A DNA stretch of 64,000 nucleotides from Okeania sp. SIO1I7 (GCA_010672585.1 JAAHGF010000003.1:504719-568718); one strand, 5' to 3'. Counted from the stretch's first letter, positions 35,348-47,055 are shown. The notes: a model not told the origin generated them from the sequence alone. Numbers and translations are program-made.

Positions 35348-38300
35348 TCAAATATAAGCCTGAAGCTCAGACCGCAAGGCAGTCTCAACCAGTCTATATT
35401 CTGCCTGCGCCTGAGATAAAATCTTATCCGCTCCTTCTGTTGTACCTTCACGCCCAATATATTCTAACTCTTTGCAAAGCTCAGACAAATTACTAGCTCC
35501 CACAGAAGCACTACTAGATTTCATACTATGAGCAGATCTTTGTAGCAATTTTGCCTGCTGTTGTTTAATTGCCTGACTCATTTCATCTAACAGTTTAGGT
35601 GAATCTTCCAGATAACAATCAATTACTTCTACTAAAAGCTCTGATTCACCTCCGGCCATTTTCTTCAACTCTTGCAACACTGCTAGATCGACAACTCCTT
35701 TTAACTCTAGTTGAGGTAAAACATCTTGTTTAGTTTTTGTTTCTGGGAAATTGCATTTACTTAAAGCTGTAGTCAATGCTTCTAAGCGAACTGGTTTACT
35801 AATATAATCATCCATACCAGCAGCTAGACAATTTTCCCGGTCGCCCCGCATTGCATTAGCTGTCATCGCGATAATACGGGGGCGTTTTTCTTTTTCCCAT
35901 TCAGTACAAATTTGGCGTGTAGCAGTCAAACCATCCATTTCAGGCATTTGTACATCCATCAGTACCACATCATAAGATTGACGACGTAAAGCTGCTAATA
36001 CTTCTAAACCATTAGCGGCAACATCAGCCCGATATCCTAAATTTTTGAGAATATTAATTGCTACTTTTTGGTTAACGACATTATCTTCAGCTAATAGAAT
36101 TTTTAGAGGTAATTTTTCTGCTAACTTGACATTTGATTGAATTTTAGATTTTTGGGTACTATTAACTATATCCCCTGTCAGCAGACCTACTAAAACTTTT
36201 TGTAGTTGAGATTGTTTAATTGGTTTGTTGAGATAAGCAGTAGCATTGATATTAACTTTCTGACTAGAGTATTCTAGTTCGTTTAAAGAACTGATAAAAA
36301 CTAAAGGTAACTCTTGACAATTCGGTAACTTGCGAATTTTATTAGCTAGAGTGAAGCCATCCATTTCAGGCATTTGTACATCTAGAATACCAATATCGAA
36401 TTTCTGTCCTGACTGTAATAAATTTATCGCTTCTTGTCCACTACCTACAGCTTGAGAAATCATACATACAGATTCTGCTTGAAGTGTTAGTACTTGCCTG
36501 TTAGTAGTATTGTCATCTACAACTAACAAATGTTTATTTTTTAATATTGTTTCAGTTTCTGATTTCTTACCAAGACATGAATTTTCAGCAACAGCAGTAG
36601 CTACTACAGTGAAAAAGAAAGTCGAACCAACTCCTGCTTCACTTTCTACCCACATCTTTCCTCCCATAATTTCACTTAACCGCTTGCTAATAACTAACCC
36701 CAATCCTGTGCCACCGTAGTGACGGGTTGTAGAAGCATCAACTTGACTGAAAGGTTTGAACAGACGATCCATACGATCTTGAGGAATACCAATACCAGTA
36801 TCTTTAACCGCAAATTGTATTTCGTAGACAGCAGAGCAGGGAGCATTTGATTCTAGACATTGTGTTTGATTAGGAATGGGACAATCCCTTTTTTGCGCAG
36901 GGTCTAAATCTTGATTCTGAAGTGAAGCTGTTACTGATACTACCACTTCCCCAGTTTGTGTAAATTTGACTCCATTGCTGAGGAGATTAACTAATACTTG
37001 ACGTAATCGAGTTACATCTCCTACTATAACTTCAGGAGTTTGTGGTTGTATTAGATAAGCTAGCTCTAAATTTTTTTCAGCTGCTTTTGGAGCTAACAAA
37101 TCTAGACATTCTTCTATACAGCTTCGGATATTAAAAGGTTGTTCCTCTAAATCTAGTTTACCAGATTCAATTTTAGAGAAATCAAGAATATCATTAATTA
37201 AGATCAACAAAGCATCTCCACTGTTGCGGATAACTTCGACAAAATCTTGCTGTTGTGCGTTTAGCTCTGTGTCTAACAGTAAACCTGTCATCCCAATGAC
37301 TGCATTCATTGGAGTCCGAATCTCATGGCTCATTGTTGCCAGAAATTCACTTTTGGCTCGGTTAGCAATTTCTGCTTCTTCTTTAGCAGTTCTCGTTCTG
37401 TCTTCTGCTTGTTTCTTCTCTGTAATATCTGTTATTGTGCCCACAGCGCGATAGGGTTGACCTGATTCGTCACAAATACGTTGTCCTTTAGTAAATATCC
37501 AGACATAATGTCCATCTCGATGTTTGATGCGATGGGTATTCTGAAAACGTTCTGTTTCTCCTGCTAAATGTGCTTCTACATCTGTGATAGTTGCTTCCAT
37601 ATCGTCTGGATGTATATTATCTGACCAAGTAGATAAAGTGTGGGGAAGTGGATCGTTTTCGTGGCCAATAATTCTCATCCAGGTAGGTGAATAGTAAACC
37701 TGATTTGTTTGTATATCCCAATCCCAAATACCATCGTTTGTACCAGATATAGCAAGTGCATAGCGTTCTTCGCGATCGCTTAAAATAGATTCTATCCGGC
37801 GACGTTGAAGAATTTCTGCACTTAGGTCTTGATTTTTTTTGTGTAGTTCCTGAGTTCTTTCCCTGACTCGGTTTTCTAGAGATTCATTTGTGTGCTTAAT
37901 TTCAGTAAATTTGTCCTGTAGAGCTAATACCATTGACTGAAAGTTAGCAGTAAGAGTATTAATTTCTGAGATTCTACTATTCTTTGGCAAACCTATAGGT
38001 ACTTCTTGATATAACAGTTTTTGAGATAAGTCTGTGGTTACTTGTGTTAGTGTCAACACTGGCGCTACTAATCTTTTGCTCACTAAGACTGATATAATTA
38101 ATCCTACCAATGCGATTATTTGCATTGTCACCAGATTTTTAATATAACTCGTTTCTAGAAAGTCTATGTAGGGTGCTGTGGGTAAGGTAACATATAAATT
38201 CCAAGGAAGATCGTCACTAATTTGTATCTTTTTTCCATATAAAGATTTTTTCCATCGTTTCATCTTTGGCATTCCTGGTGTTGTTGGTTGCCACTTAAAA

Positions 38301-39568
38301 ATATCTTCATTGTATTCCACTTTTCCTGTTTCCAGTAAGTCAAATTTTTTCTCCGTAGTTACCTCTGAGTAACTCTCAGCAATGATATATTCTTTGCTAT
38401 CGACCAGTATTGTTTCTATTTCTTTTATTTGAGTATTTAGTTGCCGGAGTTTACCTAATTTCGCTATGCTTAGAGAAGCATAAGCTATTCCCTGGAAACT
38501 ATTATCTTTGACTATTGGTACCATGATACCTATATAGGGTGCAGTAGATGCTCGATCTCTATGAATATCTGTAATTTGTGGTTGCAATTCTTTAGCTAGT
38601 TTGCTCCAACCATACTTATCAGATATGTTCAAGTTGAGTAATGATTCTCCGAATTCATTCAATGCAGGTTCGGCAGCAATTATATTACCGCTAGCATCAG
38701 TAACATATACTTTTAAAAAAGAGCTAAATGCTTTTTTCATTACTAATGTACTTTGTTGGAGAGTAGATATTTCATTATCAGGTATTTGAGCTGCTATTTT
38801 TGCCAACTCTTCAACAGCATACAAGTGTTTTTGATACCAAAACTGTAAATTATTTACCAGAGGAATTGTTGCTGCATTTAGTTCTTTTTGAATATCTTTT
38901 TCTACTATTGTCAGTATATGTTGGCCATTAAATATTGTCAGGATTAAAGCGGGTAATAAAATAAATGCGACTAATAAGTTAAAAATAGTTTGTTGAAAAG
39001 AGATTTTTTTGTAATTTTTAGATAATTTCAACAGTTGACGTATGGGTAAATAACTGATAATCAAGTTAGCAATTAAGGCATTCAAGAAGCCATTAATTGA
39101 TTGCTTCATCATAACTAATACAGTTTGTGTTGTACCTACGTTCAAAACTAATCCGTAAAATAATACTACTAGAGGCATCCCAATCAAAAGCCAATATATT
39201 CCATTTAGCAAGACTATATTTTGTAGACGGTGACGCTTTAACATTATTCCCACAAACATAGCTTCCAGAGTAAAGATAGCAACGGCATAGGGATGGTGCC
39301 AGAGGAAGTATGTGTGGCTACTGACGATTAAAGCGGCTATTGTTCCCCATATAAATCCATAGAGTTCGACTATTATTAAAACTGCAATACTACCGAAGAG
39401 AAAATCTACCCCAAAGAATAAAGGTAATTTAAAATAATTGCCTAAATAACCTAAGATGATTAGTAATATCAATCCGAGTTTGACTGTGAGATTAGTCTTT
39501 TTTTGCAGTTTGTGATTTTTGTGGAAAAAATTCATTTTTTTTACTTCGTTTTTAGAAATTCTCAACAT
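35348..39568 (-). CDS. Hybrid sensor histidine kinase with two receivers and HPt
   Basis: The 1406-residue product has, in order: about six N-terminal transmembrane helices (28-215), a dCache-like extracytoplasmic domain (about 225-465), TM (478-497), HAMP (about 498-552), a coiled coil, PAS (600-715; WDWDIQTNQVYYSPTWMRIIGH), HisKA with SHEIRTPMN (H748), HATPase (about 855-1000; DTGIGIPQD and GGTGLGLVISK), two receiver domains with DVQMPEMDG each (about 1020-1140 and 1165-1285), and an HPt (HSMKSSSASVG, about 1340). All phospho-transfer residues appear intact, so it can run a full His-Asp-His relay. The signal is unknown; the output is probably a separate response regulator elsewhere. Confidence 0.92.
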   Translation of the reverse strand: MLRISKNEVKKMNFFHKNHKLQKKTNLTVKLGLILLIILGYLGNYFKLPLFFGVDFLFGSIAVLIIVELYGFIWGTIAALIVSSHTYFLWHHPYAVAIFTLEAMFVGIMLKRHRLQNIVLLNGIYWLLIGMPLVVLFYGLVLNVGTTQTVLVMMKQSINGFLNALIANLIISYLPIRQLLKLSKNYKKISFQQTIFNLLVAFILLPALILTIFNGQHILTIVEKDIQKELNAATIPLVNNLQFWYQKHLYAVEELAKIAAQIPDNEISTLQQSTLVMKKAFSSFLKVYVTDASGNIIAAEPALNEFGESLLNLNISDKYGWSKLAKELQPQITDIHRDRASTAPYIGIMVPIVKDNSFQGIAYASLSIAKLGKLRQLNTQIKEIETILVDSKEYIIAESYSEVTTEKKFDLLETGKVEYNEDIFKWQPTTPGMPKMKRWKKSLYGKKIQISDDLPWNLYVTLPTAPYIDFLETSYIKNLVTMQIIALVGLIISVLVSKRLVAPVLTLTQVTTDLSQKLLYQEVPIGLPKNSRISEINTLTANFQSMVLALQDKFTEIKHTNESLENRVRERTQELHKKNQDLSAEILQRRRIESILSDREERYALAISGTNDGIWDWDIQTNQVYYSPTWMRIIGHENDPLPHTLSTWSDNIHPDDMEATITDVEAHLAGETERFQNTHRIKHRDGHYVWIFTKGQRICDESGQPYRAVGTITDITEKKQAEDRTRTAKEEAEIANRAKSEFLATMSHEIRTPMNAVIGMTGLLLDTELNAQQQDFVEVIRNSGDALLILINDILDFSKIESGKLDLEEQPFNIRSCIEECLDLLAPKAAEKNLELAYLIQPQTPEVIVGDVTRLRQVLVNLLSNGVKFTQTGEVVVSVTASLQNQDLDPAQKRDCPIPNQTQCLESNAPCSAVYEIQFAVKDTGIGIPQDRMDRLFKPFSQVDASTTRHYGGTGLGLVISKRLSEIMGGKMWVESEAGVGSTFFFTVVATAVAENSCLGKKSETETILKNKHLLVVDDNTTNRQVLTLQAESVCMISQAVGSGQEAINLLQSGQKFDIGILDVQMPEMDGFTLANKIRKLPNCQELPLVFISSLNELEYSSQKVNINATAYLNKPIKQSQLQKVLVGLLTGDIVNSTQKSKIQSNVKLAEKLPLKILLAEDNVVNQKVAINILKNLGYRADVAANGLEVLAALRRQSYDVVLMDVQMPEMDGLTATRQICTEWEKEKRPRIIAMTANAMRGDRENCLAAGMDDYISKPVRLEALTTALSKCNFPETKTKQDVLPQLELKGVVDLAVLQELKKMAGGESELLVEVIDCYLEDSPKLLDEMSQAIKQQQAKLLQRSAHSMKSSSASVGASNLSELCKELEYIGREGTTEGADKILSQAQAEYRLVETALRSELQAYI

Positions 39569-39765
39569 TCATTAAATTACATTTAACTTGATGGCATTCA
39601 AGTCGTCTAAATTGGGATAATTAAACTCTGTAATCATCCAGAAGTTTGAACAATAAATATTATCTTAACTGTCTTGATCTTAATCCATTAATGAAAAAAT
39701 AGCTACAGATATAAGCTGATAATTTTGTTAAGGTTGAGATCGTATAATCAGTTCTAATACTGTAG

Positions 39766-39862
39766 AAGGAAGGCAGAGGGCAGCTATGCTACTATACTGA
39801 AGGGAATATTGGTTCAAAGGGAGAAGGTTTTTTTATCACGCTATTATCCGGACATGATATAA
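39766..39862. mobile_element. MITE-like element, family C (partial)
   Basis: The right end is TATCCGGACATGATAT. The interior GGCAGCTATGCTACTATACTG and GGGAGAAGGTTTTTTTATCAC matches the complete copy at 47562; the left terminus is missing. Confidence 0.6.
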
Positions 39863-39992
39863 CCAACTCATTCTTTGCTATCAGATAAATTTAATCGAAG
39901 AATGTTATGCAAATTTTATAAAATATGACTACAATAATTGTTTTTAGGAGGTGTTTTCGGTGCTTCAACAATTAATAATTAATAATTAACAA

Positions 39993-40080
39993 TTACCTCT
40001 CCTTGAAAACAAGAGGATTGACTAATCATGAAAATTTTTGCTTGTTTCTCCTTTAAAGGAGAGACTTTAAACCTGAATTA
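39993..40080. mobile_element. MITE-like element, family A, abutting family B
   Basis: It begins TTACCTCTCCTTGAAAAC after an AATTAATAATTA ladder and ends CCTGAATTA, directly next to the family B element at 40081. Confidence 0.7.
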
Positions 40081-40371
40081 GGGCTTGCTGATTAAATCTA
40101 AAAGCATTGATATATAAAGACTTGAGCATTTTCAGAAACGAAAAAAGTGTCTGGTCTTAAGTTCTTCATGCTCATGCATAGCTCGTATTTTAGGCGCATA
40201 GTTGGGTAGAAAAATCATTCTTACAATTGTTACTCCTACCTCCTCGCTCATTCCCATTTCTCCTGTCTTCCCCTCTTGGGCTCCCCTCCCAGCAGGGGAG
40301 GGGGTGGGTGGGGTTAGGGGTGAGGGGTGGGTGGTCTCCTACCCCTACTAAAAGACTTTTTCAGCAAACCC
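40081..40371. mobile_element. MITE-like element, family B
   Basis: It runs from GGGCTTGCTGATTAAATC to TCAGCAAACCC-TAATTA, with a GGGAGGGGGTGGGTGGGG-rich insert. The rest of 40372-40610 holds GC-rich strings (CCTCCTGGGAGGGGGAGG) but no gene. Confidence 0.8.
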
Positions 40372-40610
40372 TAATTATTCGGTAATGCTACGCAAATATT
40401 TCGGCGACAGCCATTTTTGCCCTTTGCAAAGGTTGCCTGGGAATACTGCAAATTATATGAAATACAAAAAATTGTGCAAATATACGAATCTCACCCTAAC
40501 CCCACATTCCCCTCCTGGGAGGGGGAGGGGGAGGGGTTAGGGGTGGGTCCCCATCCCCCCATCCCCCCATCAATCTTTGGTAACAAACATTACCGAATAA
40601 TTAATAATTA

Positions 40611-40846
40611 GGGTTTGCGCTTCACTAGTCTTTTTGCTGTTGGTAGTAGTCAGTAGTCAGTAGTCAGGAGAAATGGTGGATTACAGAAGATTTAGTTGGA
40701 ACAATTGTCCCTTGATTTTTCTGCCATAATCATCCCAAAATACTAGCTTTATGCAGCTCTTTAGACCGAAACAGGCGCACTTTTTTAGACCAAAAAAGGC
40801 AGCAAACCAATATATGTCAGTGCTTTTAGATTTAATCAGCAAGCCC
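40611..40846. mobile_element. MITE-like element, family B (opposite orientation)
   Basis: It runs from GGGTTTGCGCTTCACTAGTC to TTTAATCAGCAAGCCC, with TAATTA on both sides. Confidence 0.8.
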
Positions 40847-40972
40847 TAATTATCAATTATCCATGATCAATTATCAATTAATGAAGTATTTCATATGAGT
40901 ATAGATGTGTTTCTTGTTGATAATTCACCATTTTGATTTCGATGATGAACTACCAACAATAACTCACAAATA

Positions 40973-43426
40973 TTAACTTCTGAGATTTACTTGAAATTTA
41001 TCAACCAAAGCATCTCGAACCTTTTGCTGAATTGGGTCAATATCTCCATCAGTAAGAGTACGATCGCTCATCCGATATATTAATCGAAATGCTAAACTCC
41101 TTTGACCTTCCGGTACATTTTCACCCCGATATTCGTCAAATAATTCTATTGATTCTAATAACTTTCCAGCAGACTCAGAAATTACCTGTTTAATCTCATT
41201 CACAGACACCTCAACTGACACAAAGAAAGCAATATCTCTGTCAGCAGATGGGAACGTAGAATAACCGCTAAACTTGCGCCTCAACATATCTGCTTGAGTC
41301 ATCACTGACAAAAGTAACTCTAAGTTCAGTTGAAAAACATAAACTTCATCTGGTAACTCTCGCTCCTGTCGTAGTTGAGGATGCAATTGCCCGAATACAC
41401 CGAGTGACTTACCTTCCAACCATAATGACGCTGTTCTTCCTGGATGCAACAAAGGATTTTCTGAGCTTTGTTTATATTCAACTGCTAAATAAAGTCGTTC
41501 CAACACTTGTGTCAAAATACCTTTAGCTTCAAACCAACTTAAAGGTTGTTCCCGACCACCTAGAGTCCAACTTTTGGGAGCATTGCCTATAATTCCGGCG
41601 ATCGCATCTGCTTCCTCAAATTTTTCTTCCTGTTTCCAGAAAATACGACCTATTTCAAACCCATTTAATGCTCCATTTCCTTGTTCGAGGTTATATTGAA
41701 AAGCATCAATAAGTCCAGTTAGTAATTCTGTACGGAGAGCAGAATATTCCACAAATAGAGGGTTAGCGATCGCTATTTGATTTTCTTCACCTTGCTTAAC
41801 CAAAGAATAGTGCATCAATTCAGTTAACCCTGCTCCACGGAAAGCTGCCCTGAGATGAAGCACCGCAGACTGTTCCGGTGGTAAATAACCCGCAGCACTT
41901 TTGCTCGGTAGAGTTTCGCAGAAGTTATCATATCCATACAAACGGGCCACTTCTTCTATCAGATCTATTTCCCGTTCTAAATCTCGATAACGATACGGAG
42001 GTACTGTCACATTCCAAACTACTTCCTCTGTAGTTTCCGCTCTAATTAAACCACATCCTAAAGATGTGAGAATACCTTCAACTTCTTCTGGTTGGAGAAA
42101 AGATTCATACAAAGTACCTTCTCCACGCTTCAGTGGTCCTAAAATTTCATTAATTCGGTTGAGACGGAGAGATAGTTCACGAGTTACTGTCAGGTGGTCT
42201 GCTGCAGTGCTAAAAGTTTCTTGAGTAGTAGTCTTTCCACCAGCTAGTTCAGTAATCAACATAATAGCACGACGGCAGGCCAATGCTAATTCAGCTTGAT
42301 TAACCCCACGTTCATATCTAGTTGATGCTTCTGTGCGTAGACCTTGAGTCCGAGCTGAACGACGGATGGCGATCGGAGCAAAAATTGCTGCTTCCAATAA
42401 TATATTTGTGGTCTTGTCATTAACTTCAGTTTCTTCACCACCCATTACTCCAGCTAAAGCAACTGGTTTGTCATTGGCCGTAATCAATAATGTTTCAGCT
42501 TCCAGGGTCCGCTTTTGACTATCTAAGGTAGTCAGAGATTCGTCAGGCTTTGCATAACGAACTCCTATTGTCAACTGCTCATTACCTGTGAGGGTTATTA
42601 GCCTGTTTAGGTCAAACCCATGAAGGGGTTGACCCCACTCCAGCAAAATATAATTAGTAACATCTACTACATTATTGATAGACCGAATACCTGCAGCATC
42701 CAACCGTTGTTTTAACCATCCTGGTGAAGGACTAATTTTTACTCCTTCAATAACAGTACCAATATAGATCGGGCAAGCTGCCGACTCTGAGATATCTATT
42801 TTCAGACTGCTGGAGCTTTCTTGGTCTTTAATCAGAGCGCCAGAAGCTTCTGGTATTCTCAGAGATGCTCCTGTCAAGGCCGCCACTTCTCGAGCAACAC
42901 CAATCATACTGAGAGCATCAGCACGATTTGCCGTTGTTGTCAAGTCTAAAATTACATCGTTTAGACCAAGTAAAGGCCGAACATCACTGCCTAACTGGGG
43001 ATTTTCTAACTCAAAGATATGAATTCCTTCAGAATCTTTTGTTAAGCCCAATTCTGCCAAGGAACAAATCATCCCTTCAGAGGGGACACCTCGTAGTTTA
43101 CTCTTTTTAATTTTTAAGTCAATTTTCGACAAATAAGTACCAATAGTCGCTACTGGTACATAAATATCTGCTTTGGCATTCGATGCTCCACAGACAATAT
43201 TTAATGGCTCTGCTTTACCAATATCTACTTGGCAAACTTGGAGTTTATCAGCATTAGGATGCTTATTAGCTTCTAGTATTTTTCCTACGACTACCCCAGT
43301 TGCCCAGGTGCTTCGATCTTCTATTTCTTCTACCTCAAAACCTGCCATTGTCAGAGTTTCGGCTAAGTCTTCTGGAGAAATGTTGATGTCTACCAGTTCC
43401 CGCAACCAGTTCAGAGAGATACGCAT
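40973..43426 (-). CDS. pheT: Phenylalanine-tRNA ligase beta subunit
   Basis: The 817-residue product has the bacterial PheT order: N-terminal tRNA-binding OB domain (about 40-150; [20 protein letters not shown]), B3/B4 domain (about 215-400; [23 protein letters not shown]), B5 domain (about 410-495), the catalytic-like core ([13 protein letters not shown] ...), and C-terminal FDX-ACB ([17 protein letters not shown] to end). With PheS it charges tRNA-Phe. PheS is not adjacent, as is usual in cyanobacteria. Start ATG at 43426 agrees with the [11 protein letters not shown] family beginning. Confidence 0.97.
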   Translation of the reverse strand: MRISLNWLRELVDINISPEDLAETLTMAGFEVEEIEDRSTWATGVVVGKILEANKHPNADKLQVCQVDIGKAEPLNIVCGASNAKADIYVPVATIGTYLSKIDLKIKKSKLRGVPSEGMICSLAELGLTKDSEGIHIFELENPQLGSDVRPLLGLNDVILDLTTTANRADALSMIGVAREVAALTGASLRIPEASGALIKDQESSSSLKIDISESAACPIYIGTVIEGVKISPSPGWLKQRLDAAGIRSINNVVDVTNYILLEWGQPLHGFDLNRLITLTGNEQLTIGVRYAKPDESLTTLDSQKRTLEAETLLITANDKPVALAGVMGGEETEVNDKTTNILLEAAIFAPIAIRRSARTQGLRTEASTRYERGVNQAELALACRRAIMLITELAGGKTTTQETFSTAADHLTVTRELSLRLNRINEILGPLKRGEGTLYESFLQPEEVEGILTSLGCGLIRAETTEEVVWNVTVPPYRYRDLEREIDLIEEVARLYGYDNFCETLPSKSAAGYLPPEQSAVLHLRAAFRGAGLTELMHYSLVKQGEENQIAIANPLFVEYSALRTELLTGLIDAFQYNLEQGNGALNGFEIGRIFWKQEEKFEEADAIAGIIGNAPKSWTLGGREQPLSWFEAKGILTQVLERLYLAVEYKQSSENPLLHPGRTASLWLEGKSLGVFGQLHPQLRQERELPDEVYVFQLNLELLLSVMTQADMLRRKFSGYSTFPSADRDIAFFVSVEVSVNEIKQVISESAGKLLESIELFDEYRGENVPEGQRSLAFRLIYRMSDRTLTDGDIDPIQQKVRDALVDKFQVNLRS

Positions 43427-43668
43427 TCTTTAATAATTCCCGATCTTTAGGCACAGTGGAGCAAGATATTTGCTCTTAGGCCATATTTATAACTTCAAGT
43501 AACATTTTATCTCTCTGGTGGGTGGGGTCATAATTTGTCAAACTTTTAATTTATTGTCGGTCTTGATGGTCAAAGGGATATGGCAAAGAAACTACTATCC
43601 GTTCTATTATTAATGCAGGGTTGTTTTACAATGGATAATTGACAATTGATAATTGATAATTAATCCAT

Positions 43669-43806
43669 TCGGCTTTATTGCCTCTCCTTTTAAGGAGAAA
43701 AAAAGCGGTCGAAGGATGGTGAGGTCTCCTCGCCATATCCATGAGACCAAGAGAAGAAATCAGATTTCCTTATATTCAATTCCGTAGCAGTTTTAACCAG
43801 AGGTAA
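43669..43806. mobile_element. MITE-like element, family A, long variant
   Basis: TTGCCTCTCCTTTTAAGGAG at one end and AACCAGAGGTAA at the other, with the AGCGGTCGAAGGATGGTGAGG...CCATATCC block. Confidence 0.7.
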
Positions 43807-43983
43807 TTATCCATTATCAATTGATGAATATTCCCTTTTCCCTATCTTAATTAAATGTTAAATTAATTTTCATAGGTACTTAAATTTTGGGCGTGGGAGC
43901 GAAATAAGTGAGTTTAAAACTCCCAACAAATCATCAATTTAGTGGTCTTTAGTTAGTAGTTGGCCTTAACCTCTCACTAATTA

Positions 43984-44230
43984 GGGTTTGGGCTCAAAAG
44001 TCTTTTTGCTTGGGGTAGGGAGTAGGGAGTAGGGAGTAGTTAGGAGTTAGGAGAAATGGGAACTACACAGGAGGTGGCCATTCATAATAGTAAGAGTGAT
44101 TTTTCTGCCATAGTTACCCCAACAGGACTTAATTTTTGAACCTTAGCTACCTAAAAGCTTACACTTTTTCCCGACTTCAAAAGGCTAAAACCAATATCAG
44201 TCAATACTTTTGTAATTAATCAGCAAGCCC
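43984..44230. mobile_element. MITE-like element, family B, first of a back-to-back pair
   Basis: It runs from GGGTTTGGGCTCAAAAGTC to AATCAGCAAGCCC. It is separated from the next copy only by TAATTA (44231-44236). Confidence 0.8.
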
Positions 44231-44236
44231 TAATTA

Positions 44237-44506
44237 GGGTTTGCGGAAAAAGTCTTTTTCAGGAGTAGGGGACCCACCCCTAACCCCTCCGGTGGAGGGG
44301 AAAAGGGGAGTAGAGAGTAGTTAGGAGAAACGAGGAATTAATAAGGAGATAGTCGGATATATTTGTCCCTTAATTTTTCTGCTAAAATTTATGCCTTTTA
44401 TGCTAAGTTTTTGAGGGTTTTCAACGTGATACCAGGTACTTTTTTCGCTCCTCTAAATACTAAAACCTTTATCAAAAGAGTGCTTTTAGAATTAATTAGC
44501 AAGCCC
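44237..44506. mobile_element. MITE-like element, family B, second of a back-to-back pair
   Basis: It runs from GGGTTTGCGGAAAAAGTC to AATTAGCAAGCCC-TAATTA. It has the same orientation as the first of the pair but a different interior. Confidence 0.8.
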
Positions 44507-45230
44507 TAATTAATTCTGTACTCCAATACTTCCTTTAACGGTTAGATCCTTGACCTGATTTCTAAATTATTCTTCCAGAATCACAAAAGGTAAAAGTTAC
44601 AAATGTTACTTTATGAATTACTAATTCACTCAAAATTAATTACTAATTTACTCAAATGATTATCAGTTAAAGTTTTTAACCGTATATATCTACTTTTGAC
44701 TTTTGTGGAAATTGCAGAAACAGAACTCAAAAGTCATATTAATCCTTTCGAGTAACTCATTAGTATTACGGATTGCTACTTTTGATTTTGAAGACTTGGT
44801 GCTTCTACTTTTCTGTCCTGGCGAAGATACCTTTTGTTATTCTGGAAATAGTTGATTTAGAGATTAACTTAATCTTAATCAAGAATTTTTTGATTGGAGA
44901 TTATTTTGCAGAATAACTACAAATTTTAATTAAACTATCATCCTACTATTACATAAGTATAATGTAATATATCTAGATTATTAGATTATTAAGTTAATTA
45001 TTTAAAATCAGCCTGTTAAATGTGTAGCATATCTACCTCTTGTTAGGAAATATATATAACTATACTATGAACTATATATCTGGACTCATCAAGCCCGGAC
45101 TACGATAGATTTATGAAATTTTAAAGAATAAGCTTTGTGTAAATCAAAATAAATTGGCCTTTGTTTAGTGAAATTAGTGTGAAGAGATTGGTCATTCAAA
45201 GAAAAATTCAAATTAGTGTTTTTGCATAAT
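44507..45230. other. Intergenic region upstream of the Ser/Thr kinase gene
   Basis: A long AT-rich spacer with no repeat family, RNA gene or ORF recognised. It presumably holds the kinase gene's promoter. Near-duplicate strings ATTACTAATTTACTCAAA and AATTACTAATTCACTCAAA occur at 44616-44657. Confidence 0.4.
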
Positions 45231-46841
45231 ATGAGCTACTGTATAAATCCTGCCTGTCCTCAACCTCAGAACCCAAATAGTGTAAATAGATGTCAAGCTT
45301 GTGGTTCAGAGTTGATTTTGCGCGATCGCTATCAAATTATTCAACCTCTTGGTAAAGGGGGTTTTGGAGCAACTTTTTTATCTAAGGATACCTCGTTACC
45401 AGGAGATCCAATTTGTGTAATCAAGGAATTGCGTCCATCGACAACAACACCAAGTGTATTAGAGATGTCGCGAAGACTATTTGAGCGAGAAGCTGAAACC
45501 CTGGGAAAAATTGGCCATCATCCTCAAATACCTAGATTATTGGGTTATTTTGAGTGGAAGAAACATTTTTATTTAGTTCAAGAATATGTAAGTGGCTCAA
45601 CATTAAAACAGGAAGTCAAAAAACAAGGTCCACTTACCGAAGAACAAGCTCAAGAATTTTTGCTCGAGATATTGCCAGTAATAAGTTATATCCATGGTCA
45701 GGGAGTAATTCACCGAGATATTAAACCTGCTAATATTATTCGGCGGAGTCAGGATGGTCATTTAGTACTGATCGACTTCGGTGCAGTGAAAGATCATGTT
45801 AGTCAAACTCATATTGCCAGTGGTGGTACAGGAGAAACTGCTTTTACAAATATTTCTATTGGTACTTCTGGTTTTGCTCCACCAGAACAAATGGCTTTGC
45901 GACCTGTATATGCAAGTGATATTTACGCCCTAGGAGTAACTTGCATTTTTCTGCTGACAGGAAAAACTCCAAATAGCCTTGGTTACGATCAGATCAATGG
46001 TGAAATTCTCTGGCGCCCTCTGGTTAATATTAGCGACTGGTTTGGGGAAATATTAGAGAAAATGTTAGAAGTTTCCGTGCGACATCGCTTCCAGTCAGCA
46101 GAAGAACTTTTAACAGCATTGAAGAAAAAAGAACCTGAGAAAAAGCAGGTTGAACCTACTCCAGATAATAGTCTAAATACAGTATTTAGAGAAGAGTCCA
46201 CAGTTTTCCATGAAAATGAAGAAGATTTTTCCTGGATGTCTCCTAATACTCAAGTTGCTCAAAAAATTCGAGAGCGAAAAACTCGTTTAGAAAGGAATCC
46301 TGCAACTCGATCTCGACCTCAGATGAAGATGAGGAAAGAAGTTACTAAAGGATATTTGACGACAGTTTCTCCAAAAAAGACAACAACATTAAACTCTAAA
46401 ACTCCAGAAAAATGGACTGCTGCAACATTGCGTAGTGCTTATGCTAAAGGTAGAAGAGATTTTGCTGATTGTAATTTAAGTCGCCTGAATTTGCGTAATG
46501 CTAAGTTGTCTGGGGTGAATTTTTATGGAGCTAATTTGTATCAAAGTGATTTGCAAGGTGCAGATTTGTCCGATGCTAATCTTGGCCATGTTAATTTAAC
46601 TAATACTGTTCTCAAAAATGCAAATCTGACTAAGGCTTATTTAAGTACAGCTAGTTTGGCAGGATGCGATCTGCGGGATGCAGACCTGACAAATGCTTAT
46701 TTGAAAGGTGCGAATTTACGGGGAGCAAATCTGTGTGGTACTAATCTCACTAATGCAATGGTAAATGACAAACAACTAGATATGGCAAAAACTAATTGGT
46801 GGACAATTATGCCCAACGGTAAAAGAGGTTCGGGATTCTAA
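45231..46841 (+). CDS. Ser/Thr protein kinase with N-terminal zinc ribbon and C-terminal pentapeptide repeats
   Basis: From ATG at 45231 the product is 536 residues. It starts MSYCINPACPQPQNP, with cysteine pairs of a zinc ribbon (C4, C9, C24, C27). Then comes the kinase domain (about 35-300): LGKGGFGATF, KEL lysine, HRDIKPANI catalytic loop, DFGAVKD, APPEQM. After a basic linker come about 12 pentapeptide repeats A(D/N)LxX (about residues 415-520). This is the SpkB-like layout known from Synechocystis. An in-frame GTG at 45216 is rejected in favour of the canonical MSYC start. Confidence 0.93.
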   Translation: MSYCINPACPQPQNPNSVNRCQACGSELILRDRYQIIQPLGKGGFGATFLSKDTSLPGDPICVIKELRPSTTTPSVLEMSRRLFEREAETLGKIGHHPQIPRLLGYFEWKKHFYLVQEYVSGSTLKQEVKKQGPLTEEQAQEFLLEILPVISYIHGQGVIHRDIKPANIIRRSQDGHLVLIDFGAVKDHVSQTHIASGGTGETAFTNISIGTSGFAPPEQMALRPVYASDIYALGVTCIFLLTGKTPNSLGYDQINGEILWRPLVNISDWFGEILEKMLEVSVRHRFQSAEELLTALKKKEPEKKQVEPTPDNSLNTVFREESTVFHENEEDFSWMSPNTQVAQKIRERKTRLERNPATRSRPQMKMRKEVTKGYLTTVSPKKTTTLNSKTPEKWTAATLRSAYAKGRRDFADCNLSRLNLRNAKLSGVNFYGANLYQSDLQGADLSDANLGHVNLTNTVLKNANLTKAYLSTASLAGCDLRDADLTNAYLKGANLRGANLCGTNLTNAMVNDKQLDMAKTNWWTIMPNGKRGSGF

Positions 46842-46905
46842 AATAGTGCATATTTACCAACATATATAATATAATAGTGGCCGAAAAATTTTCAGGAGTT
46901 GGTTC

Positions 46906-47055
46906 ATGCTCGAAAAATTTTTTTATGCCACAATGATTACCTTGTTACTGCCTATTTTATTAGGTATATCTCCTTTTTCCAAACCTCAAAGTTTGAATTT
47001 TCAGGAAATAACATGGAAAAATAACCATATTCAAAATACATTTCCGGAAACTTAA
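46906..47055 (+). CDS. Small hydrophobic peptide (49 residues)
   Basis: The ORF starts ATG with AGGAG 7 bases upstream and encodes MLEKFFYATMITLLLPILLG, then a polar tail ending QNTFPET. One membrane helix or signal peptide is likely (residues 5-24). It follows the kinase gene by 64 bp. No homology can be assigned; it could be a small membrane protein or chance. Confidence 0.35.
   Translation: MLEKFFYATMITLLLPILLGISPFSKPQSLNFQEITWKNNHIQNTFPET

Noticed and set aside
45216..45230. GTG start for the Ser/Thr kinase
   Set aside because: The MSYC start at 45231 matches the conserved zinc-ribbon kinase N-terminus.
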